Below, one piece after another: positions 26,331-37,865 of a stretch of DNA of 64,000 nt (the first letter of the stretch is position 1; every line of letters starts with the position of its first letter). The position numbers were made by a program, and so were the translations under genes. The stretch is taken from NCBI RefSeq assembly GCF_001700315.1, contig NZ_MASJ01000003.1, positions 310,001-374,000 of the forward strand, given 5' to 3'. Under the pieces are notes generated by a model, which made no database searches, was not told the origin of the DNA, and saw only the letters and a program-made list of their open reading frames with translations. The DNA is from Caryophanon tenue (GTDB lineage Bacteria; Bacillota; Bacilli; Bacillales_A; Planococcaceae).

Positions 26331-27509
26331 ATGAATATTCATGAGTATCAGGGGAAAGAAATTCTGCGTCAATACGGCGTAGCAGTTCCGCGCGGTTATG
26401 TTGCTTTTTCACCAGACGAGGCTGTGAAAGTTGCAAAAGAGTTAGAAACAGCAATAACAGTCGTGAAAGCACAAATTCATGCCGGTGGTCGTGGTAAGGC
26501 AGGCGGTGTTAAAATCGCTAAAAATTTAGATGATGTTCGTACATATGCGAAAGAATTACTAGGTAAAGTGTTAGTGACACATCAAACAGGTCCAGAAGGT
26601 AAAGAAGTAAAACGTTTATATATAGAAGAAGGCTGCCCAAATATTGAAAAAGAATATTACATCAGCTTAGTAGTAGACCGTGCGACATCTCGCGTAACGG
26701 TAATGGGTTCTGCTGAAGGCGGTATGGATATTGAAGAAGTAGCAGCAGAAACACCAGAAAAAATCTTCACGGAAGTTGTCGATCCAGTATTAGGTTTAAC
26801 AGCATTCCAAGCGCGTCGTTTAGCGTTCAACATAGAGATTCCGGCGAAGCTTGTAAACCAAGCAGCGAAATTAATGTTAGGTTTATACCAAGCATTTTTA
26901 GAAAAAGATGCATCAATGTTAGAAATTAACCCACTTGTTGTAACAGGTGACGATAAAGTTTTAGCATTAGACGCGAAATTCAACTTTGATGGCAACTCAT
27001 TATACCGCCAAGCGGAAGTGCGTGAGTTACGTGACTTAGATGAAGAAGATGCAAAAGAAATTGAAGCATCAAAATATGACTTAAGCTACATTTCTTTAGA
27101 TGGTAACATCGGTTGTATGGTTAACGGTGCCGGCTTAGCGATGGCAACGATGGATACAATTAGTTACTACGGCGGTTCACCCGCGAACTTCCTGGACGTT
27201 GGGGGCGGTGCGAACGCAGAGAAAGTAACAGCAGCATTTAAAATTATCTTATCAGACCCGCAAGTACAAGGCATTTTCGTAAATATCTTCGGTGGTATTA
27301 TGAAGTGTGACATCATTGCGGAAGGTGTTGTAGCAGCTGCTCGTGAAGTAGGTCTACAAGTGCCATTAGTTGTACGTCTAGAAGGAACAAACGTAGAGCT
27401 AGGAAAAGACATTTTAAATAACTCAGGTTTAAATATTATTGCGGCGAACTCAATGGCAGACGGCGCGCAAAAAATTGTGAACTTAGTAGCTGGGGAGGTT
27501 AAGGCATGA
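26331..27509 (+). CDS. sucC: Succinyl-CoA synthetase beta subunit (ADP-forming)
   Basis: With SucD this TCA-cycle enzyme converts succinyl-CoA, ADP and phosphate to succinate, CoA and ATP. The 392-residue product opens with [17 protein letters not shown], has an ATP-grasp domain with [14 protein letters not shown], and a C-terminal CoA-ligase domain with [10 protein letters not shown]. The ATG at 26331 has GGGAGG 8 bases upstream. The 220 bases before it are very A/T-rich and probably contain the promoter, but no convincing hexamer pair was found. It overlaps sucD by ATGA. Confidence 0.97.
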   Translation: MNIHEYQGKEILRQYGVAVPRGYVAFSPDEAVKVAKELETAITVVKAQIHAGGRGKAGGVKIAKNLDDVRTYAKELLGKVLVTHQTGPEGKEVKRLYIEEGCPNIEKEYYISLVVDRATSRVTVMGSAEGGMDIEEVAAETPEKIFTEVVDPVLGLTAFQARRLAFNIEIPAKLVNQAAKLMLGLYQAFLEKDASMLEINPLVVTGDDKVLALDAKFNFDGNSLYRQAEVRELRDLDEEDAKEIEASKYDLSYISLDGNIGCMVNGAGLAMATMDTISYYGGSPANFLDVGGGANAEKVTAAFKIILSDPQVQGIFVNIFGGIMKCDIIAEGVVAAAREVGLQVPLVVRLEGTNVELGKDILNNSGLNIIAANSMADGAQKIVNLVAGEVKA

Positions 27510-28408
27510 GCGTTTTCATCAATAAAGACACAAAAGTAATCGTTCAAGGTATCACAGGAGAAACTGCACGTTTCCATACAAAGCAAATGGTTGAATATGG
27601 TACAAAAATCGTTGCCGGTGTAACGCCAGGTAAAGGTGGTACAGAGGTTGATGGTATTCCAGTATTCAACACGGTTGAAGATGCAGTAAAAGAAACAGGC
27701 GCAACAGTATCTGTTATTTACGTACCAGCAGCATTTGCAGCAGATTCAATTTTAGAAGCAGTTGATGCAGAGTTAGATTTAGCGATTTGTATTACAGAAC
27801 ATATTCCAGTACTTGATATGGTGAAAGTAAAGCGCTATATGGAAGGGAAAAAGACTCGTTTAGTAGGTCCTAACTGCCCAGGTGTTATTACAGCGGATGA
27901 GTGTAAAATCGGTATCATGCCTGGTTACATTCATACAAAAGGCCATGTAGGTGTTGTATCTCGTTCTGGTACATTAACATATGAAGCGGTACACCAATTG
28001 ACACAAGCTGGTATCGGTCAAACGACAGCAGTAGGTATTGGTGGAGACCCTGTAAACGGCACAAACTTCATCGATTGCTTAAAAGCATTCAATGAAGACC
28101 CAGAGACATATGCAGTTGTGATGATTGGTGAAATCGGTGGTACAGCTGAAGAAGAAGCAGCTGAGTGGATCCAAGCAAACATGACAAAACCAGTTGTTGG
28201 CTTCATCGGTGGTCAAACAGCACCTCCAGGTAAACGTATGGGCCATGCTGGTGCCATCATTTCAGGTGGTCAAGGAACGGCAGCAGGTAAAATCGAGGCG
28301 ATGAATGCAGCGGGTATCGAAGTTGCACCAACACCATCAGTAATCGGTGAAACATTAATTAAAGTGATTAAAGAAAAAGGCTTATACGAAGCTTGTAAAA
28401 CACATTAA
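27506..28408 (+). CDS. sucD: Succinyl-CoA synthetase alpha subunit
   Basis: SucD binds CoA and carries the phosphohistidine intermediate. The 300-residue product shows the N-terminal [18 protein letters not shown], the CoA-binding Rossmann fold, and His247 in [10 protein letters not shown], the phosphorylated residue. Translation is coupled to sucC through the ATGA overlap and GGGGAGG ribosome site. A terminator follows. Confidence 0.98.
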   Translation: MSVFINKDTKVIVQGITGETARFHTKQMVEYGTKIVAGVTPGKGGTEVDGIPVFNTVEDAVKETGATVSVIYVPAAFAADSILEAVDAELDLAICITEHIPVLDMVKVKRYMEGKKTRLVGPNCPGVITADECKIGIMPGYIHTKGHVGVVSRSGTLTYEAVHQLTQAGIGQTTAVGIGGDPVNGTNFIDCLKAFNEDPETYAVVMIGEIGGTAEEEAAEWIQANMTKPVVGFIGGQTAPPGKRMGHAGAIISGGQGTAAGKIEAMNAAGIEVAPTPSVIGETLIKVIKEKGLYEACKTH

Positions 28409-28419
28409 TTAGCTTTAGG

Positions 28420-28456
28420 AGACTCCATAATCTTTCGTATGGTGGAGTCTCTTTTT
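28420..28456 (+). terminator. Rho-independent terminator of sucCD
   Basis: AGACTCCA (28420-28427) pairs with TGGAGTCT (28443-28450), followed by CTTTTT. Confidence 0.85.
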
Positions 28457-28517
28457 CCTATTTCCTCTTGTAAGCACCATGTTCATTTTTAAAAATGACA
28501 AAGGAGGCTTATTTTGT

Positions 28518-29393
28518 ATGCGCAAAAATCTTCTATTATTACATCAAATATATCCGGTGTCTTACGATAAAATCTCCCCATTACTCACAATTACTCCGCA
28601 GCTCGACGAAGTTGTAACGATGCCAACGAAGCAGTTGCAACAGCTATTACGTACTTCATTTAAACAAGCCCAGAACATTCAGCACTATATGCACACGACA
28701 AATTACGAGATTGTAGTAGAACATTACCAACAGCGCGCCATTCACATTGTGATGTATGGTGATGCGCTTTATCCTACGCATTTATATAATATGTACGACC
28801 CACCCGCTGTTTTATATGTGAAAGGAAATGAAACATTACTCAAGAGGCGTAAAGTCGCTATTATTGGTTCGCGTGAAGCAACACAATATTCACAAGATGT
28901 TATTAACTGGCTTGTACCAGCTTGTAGAGATGCCAATATGACGATTGTTAGTGGCTTAGCACGAGGTGCAGACACAATGGCTCATTTAGCAGCGATGGCT
29001 ACGCAGGCGTCGACGATTGCAGTACTTGGGCATGGGTTGCAGTATATGTATCCGCCAGAGCACCGTGCACTTGCGGAACAGATGAGTACGCAGCAATTAC
29101 TTTTGACAGAATATCCATATCATATTGCGCCGCAACGCTGGCATTTTCCGATGCGAAATCGAATTATTAGTGCATTAAGTGACGCTGTTGTTGTAACAGA
29201 AGCAGCGAAAAAGAGTGGTACGATGAGTACAGTTGATTATGCTTTAGCGCATGGCAAAGATATTTATGCGTTACCTGGAAATATTTTTTCGAAGCTTTCA
29301 GAAGGGCCAAATGCTTTAATAGCAGAGGGTGCGACGCCTTTATTATCACTCGAACATGCGACGTTTTTACAACATTTATATGAGAAAAATTGA
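28518..29393 (+). CDS. dprA: DNA processing protein DprA
   Basis: DprA loads RecA onto incoming single-stranded DNA during natural transformation. The 291-residue product has the Rossmann-like core with VAIIGSREATQYS, SGLARGADTMAHLAA, the GHGLQYMYPPEH and FPMRNRIISALSDAVVV segments. The ATG at 28518 is chosen; AAAGGAGGC lies 9-10 bases upstream and an earlier frame start at 28479 would include the ribosome site. It lies before topA as in most Firmicutes. Confidence 0.96.
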   Translation: MRKNLLLLHQIYPVSYDKISPLLTITPQLDEVVTMPTKQLQQLLRTSFKQAQNIQHYMHTTNYEIVVEHYQQRAIHIVMYGDALYPTHLYNMYDPPAVLYVKGNETLLKRRKVAIIGSREATQYSQDVINWLVPACRDANMTIVSGLARGADTMAHLAAMATQASTIAVLGHGLQYMYPPEHRALAEQMSTQQLLLTEYPYHIAPQRWHFPMRNRIISALSDAVVVTEAAKKSGTMSTVDYALAHGKDIYALPGNIFSKLSEGPNALIAEGATPLLSLEHATFLQHLYEKN

Positions 29394-29644
29394 AAAAAAG
29401 TTGCATTATATGAAAATCTGTTATACATTTTGCAACAGATATTCTTTTCAAATGGCTCTGTTGAAATTTGGGCAAAGACGTCTGAAAATGTTACGAGTTT
29501 AGCGAAATAAGGGCAAGCTTTTCATACGATAGAGGTAATGCCGCAATGGTCAATGGATGAAAGAAGTGTCCGCTAACTCAACGCATCAAGAGCTTTACAA
29601 ACATAAAAAACAAAACCTCTAATTTTAAGAAGGAGGATTATTGA

Positions 29645-31723
29645 ATGGCGGATTATTTAGTAATTGTAGAATCACCAGCAAAAGCAAAAACAATTGAACG
29701 TTATTTAGGAAAGAAATATAAAGTAAAAGCATCGATTGGACATGTACGTGATTTACCACGTTCACAAATGGGCATCGATACAGAAAATAATTATGAGCCA
29801 CGCTATATTACGATTCGTGGGAAAGGGCCGGTGTTACAAGAGTTAAAACAAGCGGCTAAAAAAGCGAAGAAAATTTATTTAGCGGCTGACCCTGACCGTG
29901 AAGGGGAAGCAATTGCTTGGCACTTAGCAACCGCGTTAAATATCGACATTGAATCGGATTGTCGCGTGGTATTCAACGAGATTACGAAGGACGCTATTTT
30001 AGAATCATTTAAGCATCCACGCCCAATTGATTTAGATTTAGTAGACGCACAACAAGCTCGTCGAATTTTAGACCGTTTAGTTGGCTATAATATTAGTCCT
30101 ATACTATGGAAGAAAGTCAAAAAAGGTTTGTCGGCTGGTCGTGTACAGTCGATTGCACTACGCTTAATTATTGAGCGTGAAGAAGAAATTAAAAACTTCC
30201 AACCAGAAGAATATTGGACGATTGAAGGCGAGTTCGAAAAAGGCAAAAAGCCGTTTAGCGCATTGTATTATGGTGATGGCGACCAAAAGATTAAATTAAC
30301 GAATGAAGAACAAGTAAAAGAAGTGCTTGGCTCGATTAAAGGGAAAGCATTCAATGTAACGAATGTTGTACGTAAAGAGCGTAAACGTAATGCAGCACCA
30401 CCATTTACAACGTCTTCTTTACAGCAAGAAGCAGCACGTAAATTAAACTTCCGCGCGAAGAAAACAATGATGCTGGCTCAGCAATTATATGAAGGTATCG
30501 ATATCGGTAAAAAAGAAGGTACAGTCGGGTTAATTACGTATATGCGTACCGATTCAACACGTATTTCTGATACTGCGAAAGCAGAGTCAGTGGCATTTAT
30601 CGAAGACACGTATGGTAAAGAGTTTGTGGGCACAGATGTAAAACCTGCGAAGAAAAACTCAAACGCTCAAGATGCGCATGAAGCGATTCGTCCGACAAGT
30701 ACGTTACGTTCACCAGACACATTAAAAGCGGTGTTATCACGTGATCAATTACGTTTATATCGTTTAATTTGGGAGCGCTTTATCGCAAGTCAAATGGCAC
30801 CAGCTGTCCTTGATACGATGACGGTTGATTTACAACACGAAAATGTACAATTCCGTGCGAGCGGTTCACAAGTGAAGTTTGCTGGGTTTATGAAATTGTA
30901 CATTGAAGGTACAGATGACCAAACAGAAGAAACGAATAAATTATTGCCGGCAATGGAAGTTGGGGATGTGGTCAATTCGATTCAAATTGAACCGAAGCAA
31001 CACTTCACACAACCACCACCACGTTATTCGGAGGCACGTCTTGTAAAAACGTTGGAAGAGCTAGGTATAGGTCGTCCATCAACATATGCACCAACACTGG
31101 ATACCATTCAAAAGCGTGGATATGTAACGCTTGAGACGAAGCGATTTGTACCGTCTGAGTTAGGAGAAATCGTTCATTGGGCAACGCTAGAGTTCTTCCC
31201 TGAAATTTTAAATATCGAGTTCACAGCACAAATGGAACGCGATTTAGATAAAATTGAAGAAGGCGATAAGCGCTGGCGAGAAGTGATTGATGCATTTTAT
31301 CAAGATTTTGAAAAGCGTGTGCAATATGCTGATGCGGAAATGGAAAAAATCGTTATTAAAGACGAGCCAGCAGGGGAAGATTGTGAGCTATGTGGCTCTC
31401 CAATGGTCTTTAAACTAGGGCGTTACGGTAAGTTTATGGCATGCTCGAATTTCCCGGAATGTCGCAATACAAAAGCGATTATGAAGCAAATTGGCGTAAA
31501 ATGTCCAGACTGTGAAGAAGGACAAGTTGTAGAACGTAAAAGTAAAACGAAACGTCTATTCTACGGCTGTGACCAATACCCAACATGTGAATTTGTATCA
31601 TGGGATAAGCCAATTAGTAGACCTTGTCCGAAATGTAGTGCATTATTAGTGGAGAAGAAAATTAAAAAAGGTGTTCAAATCCAATGTACGAAATGTGATT
31701 ATGAAGAAGCACCGACTCAATAA
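29645..31723 (+). CDS. topA: DNA topoisomerase I
   Basis: TopA relaxes negative supercoils by single-strand passage. The 692-residue product has the Toprim domain ([33 protein letters not shown]), catalytic Tyr299 in [10 protein letters not shown], and three C-terminal four-cysteine zinc ribbons ([23 protein letters not shown] settings). Length equals B. subtilis TopA. AAGGAGG lies 7 bases upstream of the ATG. The 250-base gap before it shows no convincing gene. Confidence 0.98.
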   Translation: MADYLVIVESPAKAKTIERYLGKKYKVKASIGHVRDLPRSQMGIDTENNYEPRYITIRGKGPVLQELKQAAKKAKKIYLAADPDREGEAIAWHLATALNIDIESDCRVVFNEITKDAILESFKHPRPIDLDLVDAQQARRILDRLVGYNISPILWKKVKKGLSAGRVQSIALRLIIEREEEIKNFQPEEYWTIEGEFEKGKKPFSALYYGDGDQKIKLTNEEQVKEVLGSIKGKAFNVTNVVRKERKRNAAPPFTTSSLQQEAARKLNFRAKKTMMLAQQLYEGIDIGKKEGTVGLITYMRTDSTRISDTAKAESVAFIEDTYGKEFVGTDVKPAKKNSNAQDAHEAIRPTSTLRSPDTLKAVLSRDQLRLYRLIWERFIASQMAPAVLDTMTVDLQHENVQFRASGSQVKFAGFMKLYIEGTDDQTEETNKLLPAMEVGDVVNSIQIEPKQHFTQPPPRYSEARLVKTLEELGIGRPSTYAPTLDTIQKRGYVTLETKRFVPSELGEIVHWATLEFFPEILNIEFTAQMERDLDKIEEGDKRWREVIDAFYQDFEKRVQYADAEMEKIVIKDEPAGEDCELCGSPMVFKLGRYGKFMACSNFPECRNTKAIMKQIGVKCPDCEEGQVVERKSKTKRLFYGCDQYPTCEFVSWDKPISRPCPKCSALLVEKKIKKGVQIQCTKCDYEEAPTQ

Positions 31724-31745
31724 TAGAAAGATAGGTAATACAAAT

Positions 31746-33059
31746 ATGTCACAACAAATTGTTAATGTAATTGGCGCAGGTTTAGCAGGTAGTGAAGCTG
31801 CTTGGCAAATCGCAAAGCGCGGCGTGAAAGTACGTTTATATGAAATGCGTCCAGTGAAGCAAACACCAGCGCATCATACAGATAAGTTTGCAGAATTAGT
31901 ATGTTCAAACTCATTACGTGCAAACGGTTTAACGAATGCAGTAGGCGTTATTAAAGAAGAAATGCGTCGTTTAGACTCAGTAATTATGGCGGCAGCCGAT
32001 AAGTGTGCTGTACCAGCAGGTGGTGCATTAGCAGTAGACCGTCATGAGTTTGCAGCTTACGTAACAGAAATGGTGCGTAATCACCCAAATGTAGAAGTCA
32101 TTAATGAAGAAGTAACGGAAATTCCTGAAGGCATTACAATTATTGCAACAGGTCCATTAACATCTGAAGCGTTAGCGAAGGAAATTCAAGCGTTAACAGG
32201 CGAAGAATATTTATATTTCTATGATGCAGCAGCACCGATTTTAGAAAAAGATTCAATCGACATGGATAAAGTATACTTAAAATCACGCTATGACAAAGGT
32301 GAAGCAGCATACTTAAACTGTCCGATGACGAAGGAAGAATTTGATGCGTTCCGTCAAGCATTAATCGAAGCAGAATGTGCACCATTGAAAGAATTCGAGA
32401 AAGAAAAGTACTTTGAAGGATGTATGCCAATCGAAGTAATGGCAGCTCGTGGTGAGAAAACAATGACATTCGGTCCGATGAAGCCAGTTGGTTTAGAAGA
32501 TCCGAAAACAGGTAAGCGTCCATATGCAGTTGTGCAATTACGTCAAGATGATGCAGCAGGAACACTTTACAATATCGTTGGTTTCCAAACGCATTTAAAA
32601 TGGCCGGAGCAAAAACGTGTATTCTCGATGATTCCAGGTTTAGAAAACTTAGAAATCGTACGTTATGGCGTTATGCACCGTAATACATTTATTAACTCAC
32701 CAAAAGTGTTAGAAAAAACATATCAATTATCAGCGAACAAAAACTTATTCTTTGCCGGTCAAATGACAGGGGTTGAAGGATATGTAGAGTCAGCTGGTTC
32801 AGGTTTAGTTGCAGGTATTAATGCAGCGCGCTTAGCAATCGGTGAAGAGCCAATTATTTTCCCATTTGAGACAGCACTTGGCTCAATGGCACGTTACATT
32901 ACAGAAGCAGATGCGAAAAGCTTCCAGCCGATGAACGTAAACTTCGGTATTTTCCCAGATTTAGGCGAGCGCATTAAATCGAAGCCAGAACGTGCAGAGC
33001 GTCACGCAACACGTGCATTAGACACAATTGAGAACTTTATGAACACAACAACAATTTAG
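31746..33059 (+). CDS. trmFO: Folate-dependent tRNA methyltransferase TrmFO
   Basis: TrmFO forms ribothymidine at position 54 of tRNA using methylene-tetrahydrofolate and FAD. The 437-residue product has the FAD-binding [13 protein letters not shown], followed by [17 protein letters not shown], and the C-terminal [16 protein letters not shown], all diagnostic of the former Gid family. The ATG at 31746 starts the FAD fold at the usual distance; longer starts would overlap topA out of frame. Confidence 0.97.
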   Translation: MSQQIVNVIGAGLAGSEAAWQIAKRGVKVRLYEMRPVKQTPAHHTDKFAELVCSNSLRANGLTNAVGVIKEEMRRLDSVIMAAADKCAVPAGGALAVDRHEFAAYVTEMVRNHPNVEVINEEVTEIPEGITIIATGPLTSEALAKEIQALTGEEYLYFYDAAAPILEKDSIDMDKVYLKSRYDKGEAAYLNCPMTKEEFDAFRQALIEAECAPLKEFEKEKYFEGCMPIEVMAARGEKTMTFGPMKPVGLEDPKTGKRPYAVVQLRQDDAAGTLYNIVGFQTHLKWPEQKRVFSMIPGLENLEIVRYGVMHRNTFINSPKVLEKTYQLSANKNLFFAGQMTGVEGYVESAGSGLVAGINAARLAIGEEPIIFPFETALGSMARYITEADAKSFQPMNVNFGIFPDLGERIKSKPERAERHATRALDTIENFMNTTTI

Positions 33060-33063
33060 TTTG

Positions 33064-33104
33064 AAAAAGCCTCTAAGACTTGTTATAATCTTAGAGGCTT
33101 TTTA
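33064..33104 (+). terminator. Rho-independent terminator after trmFO
   Basis: AAAAAGCCTCTAAGA and TCTTAGAGGCTTTTT form a perfect 15-bp stem with a 10-base loop; U-run included in the 3' arm. Confidence 0.92.
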
Positions 33105-33207
33105 GTTGCAAAGCGTATGAAAATATGAAATATTCAACATAAGACGAGATGTCTGACGTTTTGATGACACAAATTAACGAAAATTAGTGGAAAATAATAT
33201 TTACTAC

Positions 33208-33236
33208 TTGTCAGACAGTTAAAATAAGTCTATTGT
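33208..33236 (+). promoter_or_regulatory. SigA-type promoter of xerC-hslVU-codY
   Basis: TTGTCA (33208-33213) and TATTGT (33231-33236) with a 17-base spacer, 77 bases before xerC. The -35 overlaps one arm of an inverted repeat TGTCTGAC (33150-33157) / GTCAGACA (33210-33217). Confidence 0.5.
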
Positions 33237-33313
33237 CTAAAAGGTGAACTTTTTATACGATACATCTTTCGTCCATTAATCCTTCTAGACGACAATGGAG
33301 GTACGACATTTCA

Positions 33314-34207
33314 ATGACACTTGAACAATCATTGCAAAAGTTTATGTACTATATTCAAGCAGAGCGAATGTTGTCACCGCATACCATTCGTGAATATGCT
33401 TACGATTTAGAAGAGTTTATAGCATTTTTGGAGCAAGAAGGAGTCCGAGAGATTCTACATGTAGATTACATACATGCGCGTGCCTTTATAACGAAACTAT
33501 ATGAGGAACAAAAAGCAAGAACGACGATTTCAAGAAAAATTTCTTCGATTCGTTCTTTTTTTGCGTTTTTAAACAGAGAGATTGCGTTAGATGACACACC
33601 GTTTCAAGCATTGTATCATCCGAAGCGGGAACAGCGGTTGCCGCACTTTTTTTATGAAGAAGAATTAGCACAGCTATTTGAAGCAAATGCCGGTGACGAT
33701 TTACAATCCATTCGAAATATAGCGTTACTGGAGCTATTGTATGCAACAGGCATACGTGTAAGTGAGCTGCTTGCAATAGAGTGCTCACATATCGATTTTC
33801 AATACGGTTTTGTGCGTGTAACAGGAAAAGGTCGAAAAGAGCGAATCGTTCCATTTGGTCAATATGCGTTAAATGCGTTAGCATATTATGTAGAGTATGC
33901 ACGACCGCGTATTATGAAAAAGGAACAACACGCGATGCTTTTCGTCAATATGCGTGGAGGCGCGTTAACAGCTAGTGGTGTTCATCGTATTTTACAGAAG
34001 ATGATGGACAAGGCTGCGATGCACTTAAAGATTTATCCGCATATGTTGCGTCATACATTTGCGACGCATTTACTGAATAACGGAGCGGATATTCGAACGG
34101 TGCAAGAGCTGTTAGGACATGCGCAACTATCAACAACGCAAGTTTATACACATGTTACAAAAGAACATTTGAAAAAAACATATATGAATGCACATCCAAG
34201 GGCATAA
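33314..34207 (+). CDS. xerC: Tyrosine recombinase XerC (CodV)
   Basis: XerC works with XerD at dif to resolve chromosome dimers. The 297-residue product has an N-terminal SAM-like core-binding domain (about residues 1-90) and the catalytic domain with Arg148 ([10 protein letters not shown]), His243 and Arg246 in [12 protein letters not shown], and the nucleophile Tyr278 in VYTHV. GGAGG lies about 11 bases before the ATG. Its place before hslV-hslU-codY identifies it as the CodV/XerC protein rather than XerD. Confidence 0.95.
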   Translation: MTLEQSLQKFMYYIQAERMLSPHTIREYAYDLEEFIAFLEQEGVREILHVDYIHARAFITKLYEEQKARTTISRKISSIRSFFAFLNREIALDDTPFQALYHPKREQRLPHFFYEEELAQLFEANAGDDLQSIRNIALLELLYATGIRVSELLAIECSHIDFQYGFVRVTGKGRKERIVPFGQYALNALAYYVEYARPRIMKKEQHAMLFVNMRGGALTASGVHRILQKMMDKAAMHLKIYPHMLRHTFATHLLNNGADIRTVQELLGHAQLSTTQVYTHVTKEHLKKTYMNAHPRA

Positions 34208-34221
34208 GAGGAGTGGAAAGT

Positions 34222-34764
34222 ATGGGACAAATTCATGCAACAACGATTTTTGCAATTCAACACAATGGTGAATGCGCGATGGCTGGTGACGGTCAAGTAA
34301 CGTTAGGAAACCAAGTAGTTATGAAAGCGACAGCGAAGAAAGTACGCCGTCTGTTTAATGGACAAGTATTAGCGGGCTTTGCCGGTTCGGTGGCAGATGC
34401 ATTTACATTGTTTGAAATGTTTGAAGCGAAATTAAATGAATATAACGGTAATTTACAGCGTGCAGCAGTAGAAGTAGCTAAACAATGGCGCGGTGATAAA
34501 ATGCTACGTCAATTAGAGGCATTATTACTTGTGATGGACAAAGACACATTATTACTTGTCTCAGGTACAGGCGAGGTTATCGAACCAGATGATGGCATTT
34601 TAGCAATCGGCTCGGGTGGGAACTATGCGTTATCAGCAGGCCGTGCTTTAAAGAAATTCGCAGGTGACACGTTATCAGCAAAAGAAATCGCACATGCATC
34701 GCTTGAAACAGCAGCGGATATTTGTGTGTTTACGAACCATAACATTATTTTGGAGGTATTGTAA
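34222..34764 (+). CDS. hslV: HslV (ClpQ) peptidase subunit
   Basis: HslV is the proteasome-like chamber of the ATP-dependent HslUV protease. The 180-residue product has [20 protein letters not shown], and [14 protein letters not shown], close to B. subtilis ClpQ (CodW). The ATG at 34222 is 7 bases after AGAGGAG; the GTG at 34213 is within that site. The N-terminus reads MGQIHATT. The B. subtilis enzyme was reported to use an N-terminal Ser ahead of the conserved Thr; here no Ser occurs there, so Thr7 after processing may be the nucleophile. Overlaps hslU by one base. Confidence 0.95.
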   Translation: MGQIHATTIFAIQHNGECAMAGDGQVTLGNQVVMKATAKKVRRLFNGQVLAGFAGSVADAFTLFEMFEAKLNEYNGNLQRAAVEVAKQWRGDKMLRQLEALLLVMDKDTLLLVSGTGEVIEPDDGILAIGSGGNYALSAGRALKKFAGDTLSAKEIAHASLETAADICVFTNHNIILEVL

Positions 34765-36161
34765 TGACGACAAAAAACTTAACGCCAAAACAAATTACTG
34801 AGCATTTAAATCGTTATATCGTAGGACAAAATGATGCGAAACGTGCAGTTGCTGTAGCATTCCGTAACCGATACCGTCGAAGCCTTTTACCGGAAGATAT
34901 GAAAAATGAGGTCATCCCTAAAAATATTTTAATGATTGGACCAACAGGTGTTGGTAAAACCGAGATTGCGCGTCGTATTGCGAAATTAACGAATGCACCA
35001 TTTATTAAAGTAGAAGCGACAAAATTTACAGAAGTCGGCTATGTCGGTCGTGATGTAGAATCAATGGTCCGCGATTTAGTGGAATCGGCTGTGCGTGTTG
35101 TGAAAGAAGAGAAGATGGAAGATGTGAAGGAGCAAGCGGAGCAGTTAGCGAACGAACAAATTGTGAAGCTACTAGTGCCAGTGATGCGCAAAAAACAAAC
35201 ATCACAAAATCCGTTTGAAGCCTTATTTGGCGGCAATCAACAGCAAACAGATGAAGACCCTTCAGAGCAAGCGGAAGTTCGCTCTCGTCGTGCACAAGTT
35301 TCAGTCGATTTAGCGGCAGGTAAACTTGAAGAAGAATGGGTAACGGTTGAAGTGACGGAGCAGCAAGCCTCAATTTTTGATGCACTACAAGGTACAGGTA
35401 TGGAAATGGCAGGAAACGGCATGCAAGATATGCTGTCGAATTTAATGCCGAAGAAAACAAAGAAACGTCGTGTGCAAGTGAAAGATGCACGCCGTTTATT
35501 AACGGTAGAAGAAGCGAATAAGCTTATTGATACAGATGAAGTGACACAGGAAGCTGTAGTACGTGCTGAACAAGCAGGTATCATCTTTATTGATGAGATT
35601 GATAAGATTGCGTCAAAAGGTAATACAGGTGGTAATACACTTGTTTCACGCGATGGTGTACAACGTGATATTTTACCAATTATTGAAGGTTCAACAGTGA
35701 CGACGAAATATGGTCCTGTTAAAACGGATTATATGTTATTTATTGCAGCGGGGGCATTCCACGTTGCGAAACCATCTGATTTAATCCCTGAGTTACAAGG
35801 ACGTTTCCCAATTCGTGTAGAACTTGAAAAGTTAACGAAGGAAGATTTTGTACGTATTTTACGCGAGCCAGACCACTCATTAATTTTACAGTACAAAGCG
35901 TTATTAGAAACAGAAGGTGTAACGATTGAATTTACAGATGAAGCAATTGACCGACTTGCTGAAGTAGCAACAAATGTCAACCAAGAAACAGACAATATTG
36001 GTGCGCGTCGTCTACACACAATTTTAGAGCGACTGTTAGAAGAACTATCATATGAAGCATCTGAAATTGCACCGGCACATATCGCGATTACGCCTGCGTA
36101 TGTGGACCAAAAGTTAGGCGAAATTGTGAAAAATAAAGATTTAACACAATTTATTCTATAA
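34764..36161 (+). CDS. hslU: HslU (ClpY) ATPase subunit
   Basis: HslU is the AAA+ unfoldase that feeds substrates to HslV. The 465-residue product has Walker A GPTGVGKT at residues 59-66, the pore motif GYVGRDVE, an intermediate domain (about residues 110-245) and Walker [12 protein letters not shown], ending with LTQFIL, the typical C-terminal tail that docks into HslV. It overlaps the hslV stop (TAATG). Confidence 0.97.
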   Translation: MTTKNLTPKQITEHLNRYIVGQNDAKRAVAVAFRNRYRRSLLPEDMKNEVIPKNILMIGPTGVGKTEIARRIAKLTNAPFIKVEATKFTEVGYVGRDVESMVRDLVESAVRVVKEEKMEDVKEQAEQLANEQIVKLLVPVMRKKQTSQNPFEALFGGNQQQTDEDPSEQAEVRSRRAQVSVDLAAGKLEEEWVTVEVTEQQASIFDALQGTGMEMAGNGMQDMLSNLMPKKTKKRRVQVKDARRLLTVEEANKLIDTDEVTQEAVVRAEQAGIIFIDEIDKIASKGNTGGNTLVSRDGVQRDILPIIEGSTVTTKYGPVKTDYMLFIAAGAFHVAKPSDLIPELQGRFPIRVELEKLTKEDFVRILREPDHSLILQYKALLETEGVTIEFTDEAIDRLAEVATNVNQETDNIGARRLHTILERLLEELSYEASEIAPAHIAITPAYVDQKLGEIVKNKDLTQFIL

Positions 36162-36299
36162 TGTTCAGTTCAAATTATTTTATTTGAATTATAAAAAGGT
36201 TTAGAATATTAAGTGAATTAGCTCGACGGCAGCAATATGTCATCGAAGCGAAACAACATTAAAAATAGTGATCGATAACGATCAGGAGGATATAGATTC

Positions 36300-37079
36300 A
36301 TGAACTTATTAGCAAAAACTCGTAAAATTAACTCGATGCTTCAAGCATCTGCTGGTAAACCAGTAAACTTTAAAGAAATGGCTGACACTTTAGGTGACAT
36401 CATTGATGCAAACGTATTTATCGTAAGCCGTAAAGGTAAATTATTAGGCTTATCAATTCATCAACAAATTGAAAATGATCGTATTAAAAAAATGTTTGAA
36501 GAGCGTCAATTCCCAATTGAGTATACGCAAAACTTATTCTCAATTACAGAAACATCTCCAAACTTAGATATCGACAATGAACATACGGCATTCCCAGTAG
36601 AAAACAAAGACCTATTTGCAGCTGGTTTAACAACAATCGTACCAATCGTAGGTGGCGGTGAGCGTTTAGGTACATTAATTTTAGCGCGTATTAACGGCCA
36701 ATTTGAAGATGACGATTTAATTTTAGCTGAATATGGTGCAACTGTAGTTGGTATGGAAATTTTACGCGAGAAATCAGAAGAGATTGAAGAAGAAGCACGT
36801 TCAAAAGCTGTTGTACAAATGGCAATCAACTCATTATCATATTCTGAGTTAGAAGCAATCGAGCATATTTTTGAAGAGTTAGACGGTAATGAAGGTTTAT
36901 TAGTAGCTTCTAAAATCGCTGACCGTGTCGGTATTACACGTTCAGTAATCGTTAATGCATTACGTAAATTAGAATCAGCTGGCGTTATTGAATCTCGTTC
37001 TTTAGGTATGAAAGGAACATACATTAAAGTATTAAATGACAAATTTTTAACAGCTTTAGCAGAAATTAAAATGAAATAA
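36300..37079 (+). CDS. codY: GTP-sensing global regulator CodY
   Basis: CodY senses GTP and branched-chain amino acids and represses stationary-phase, nitrogen and often motility genes. The 259-residue product has the same length as the B. subtilis protein: an N-terminal GAF domain (about residues 1-155) and a C-terminal winged helix-turn-helix ([20 protein letters not shown]). CAGGAGG precedes the ATG. It is last in the xerC-hslVU-codY cluster and directly upstream of the fla/che operon, which is a known CodY target in B. subtilis. Confidence 0.98.
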   Translation: MNLLAKTRKINSMLQASAGKPVNFKEMADTLGDIIDANVFIVSRKGKLLGLSIHQQIENDRIKKMFEERQFPIEYTQNLFSITETSPNLDIDNEHTAFPVENKDLFAAGLTTIVPIVGGGERLGTLILARINGQFEDDDLILAEYGATVVGMEILREKSEEIEEEARSKAVVQMAINSLSYSELEAIEHIFEELDGNEGLLVASKIADRVGITRSVIVNALRKLESAGVIESRSLGMKGTYIKVLNDKFLTALAEIKMK

Positions 37080-37148
37080 GCAAGTAGGCAGTGTAAGTAC
37101 CTAGTTAGAGGGAAACTTACATTTTAAAAAGTGACTACTTTGTGACGG

Positions 37149-37200
37149 ACAGATTATGTACTTCTTTTTCAGTGTGAAGAAGACGTAATCTGTTTTTTTT
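37149..37200 (+). terminator. Rho-independent terminator after codY
   Basis: ACAGATTA (37149-37156) and TAATCTGT (37186-37193) form the base of a longer interrupted stem (CTTCTT / AAGAAG inside), followed by TTTTTTT. Confidence 0.85.
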
Positions 37201-37390
37201 GAGCCTTCAGACTTTGGTCTAAAGCTTTTACACTGTTTAACAAGTGTTAATAGGACTTTTCACTAAAAGGGTATTTGGTTTCATTTTGTGACTTTTATAG
37301 TAGGTAACTAGAATCAATTTATGGGATTATTGGGAAGTTAAAAAGATATGAAATGATTAAAACAACCTAGTTTAAATTCCTAAAAGATAA

Positions 37391-37419
37391 TAGACACTAT
37401 TTCATAACTTCTTTACAAT
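37391..37419 (+). promoter_or_regulatory. SigA promoter of the fla/che operon
   Basis: TAGACA (37391-37396) and TACAAT (37414-37419) spaced 17 bases, one mismatch from consensus in each hexamer, about 50 bases before flgB. It would drive the >26-kb motility operon. Confidence 0.65.
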
Positions 37420-37470
37420 AGTAACTAATGATTTACTTTGAGGAAAGCATTTGTAGAGCGAGGTGTAAAA

Positions 37471-37863
37471 ATGAATTTATTCGGTGGAACAATTAGTAAT
37501 TTAGAGAACGGTTTACGATATTCAGCAACAAAGCAAAAGACGATTGCACAAAATATTGCCAATGTAGATACACCTAACTACAAAGCGAAAGATGTAAGTT
37601 TTGCGAAGATGTTAAAGGATGCACAAACTGAAACGATGTCGGCATTCCGTACCGACCAACGTCATTATGAATTTAAACAACCAGAAGCAACGAGCGGTGT
37701 ATATAGCTATACAAACTTACGCTATCGCCAAAATGGTAATGGGGTAGATATGGATGCAGAGCAAGCAAAATTAGCTGAAAATAATATTTATTATAATGCG
37801 TTAATTGACCGTACAAGCGGAAAACTCACATCATTAAAAAATGTCATTAAAGGAGGCCAATAA
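37471..37863 (+). CDS. flgB: Flagellar basal-body rod protein FlgB
   Basis: FlgB forms the proximal rod of the flagellum. The 130-residue product has the rod-protein N-terminal signature (QKTIAQNIANVDTPNYKAKD). The ATG at 37471 has GAGGTG upstream and gives the usual length; an in-frame TTG at 37438 is not credible. It is first in the fla/che operon and is followed 2 bases later by flgC. Confidence 0.97.
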   Translation: MNLFGGTISNLENGLRYSATKQKTIAQNIANVDTPNYKAKDVSFAKMLKDAQTETMSAFRTDQRHYEFKQPEATSGVYSYTNLRYRQNGNGVDMDAEQAKLAENNIYYNALIDRTSGKLTSLKNVIKGGQ

Positions 37864-37865
37864 TT

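Larger units (their letters stand above)
37080..37470 (+). other. Intergenic region between codY and flgB
   Basis: This 391-base gap holds the codY terminator (37149-37200), a non-coding A/T-rich stretch and the fla/che promoter (37391-37419). No SigD-type promoter was recognised. Confidence 0.7.

Noticed and set aside
29449-29480. GGCTCTGTTGAAATTTGGGC resembles the terminal repeat of IS6-family elements
   Set aside because: Only one end is seen, no transposase or matching inverted end is present nearby, and the similarity is partial; chance is more likely.
33180-33205. A/T-rich stretch before xerC looked like a CodY box
   Set aside because: It does not fit AATTTTCWGAAAATT acceptably; no CodY site is claimed.
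36169-36188. Hairpin TTCAAAT / ATTTGAA after hslU
   Set aside because: Short, purely A/T-rich stem without a T-run; not convincing as a terminator, so hslU-codY read-through remains likely.
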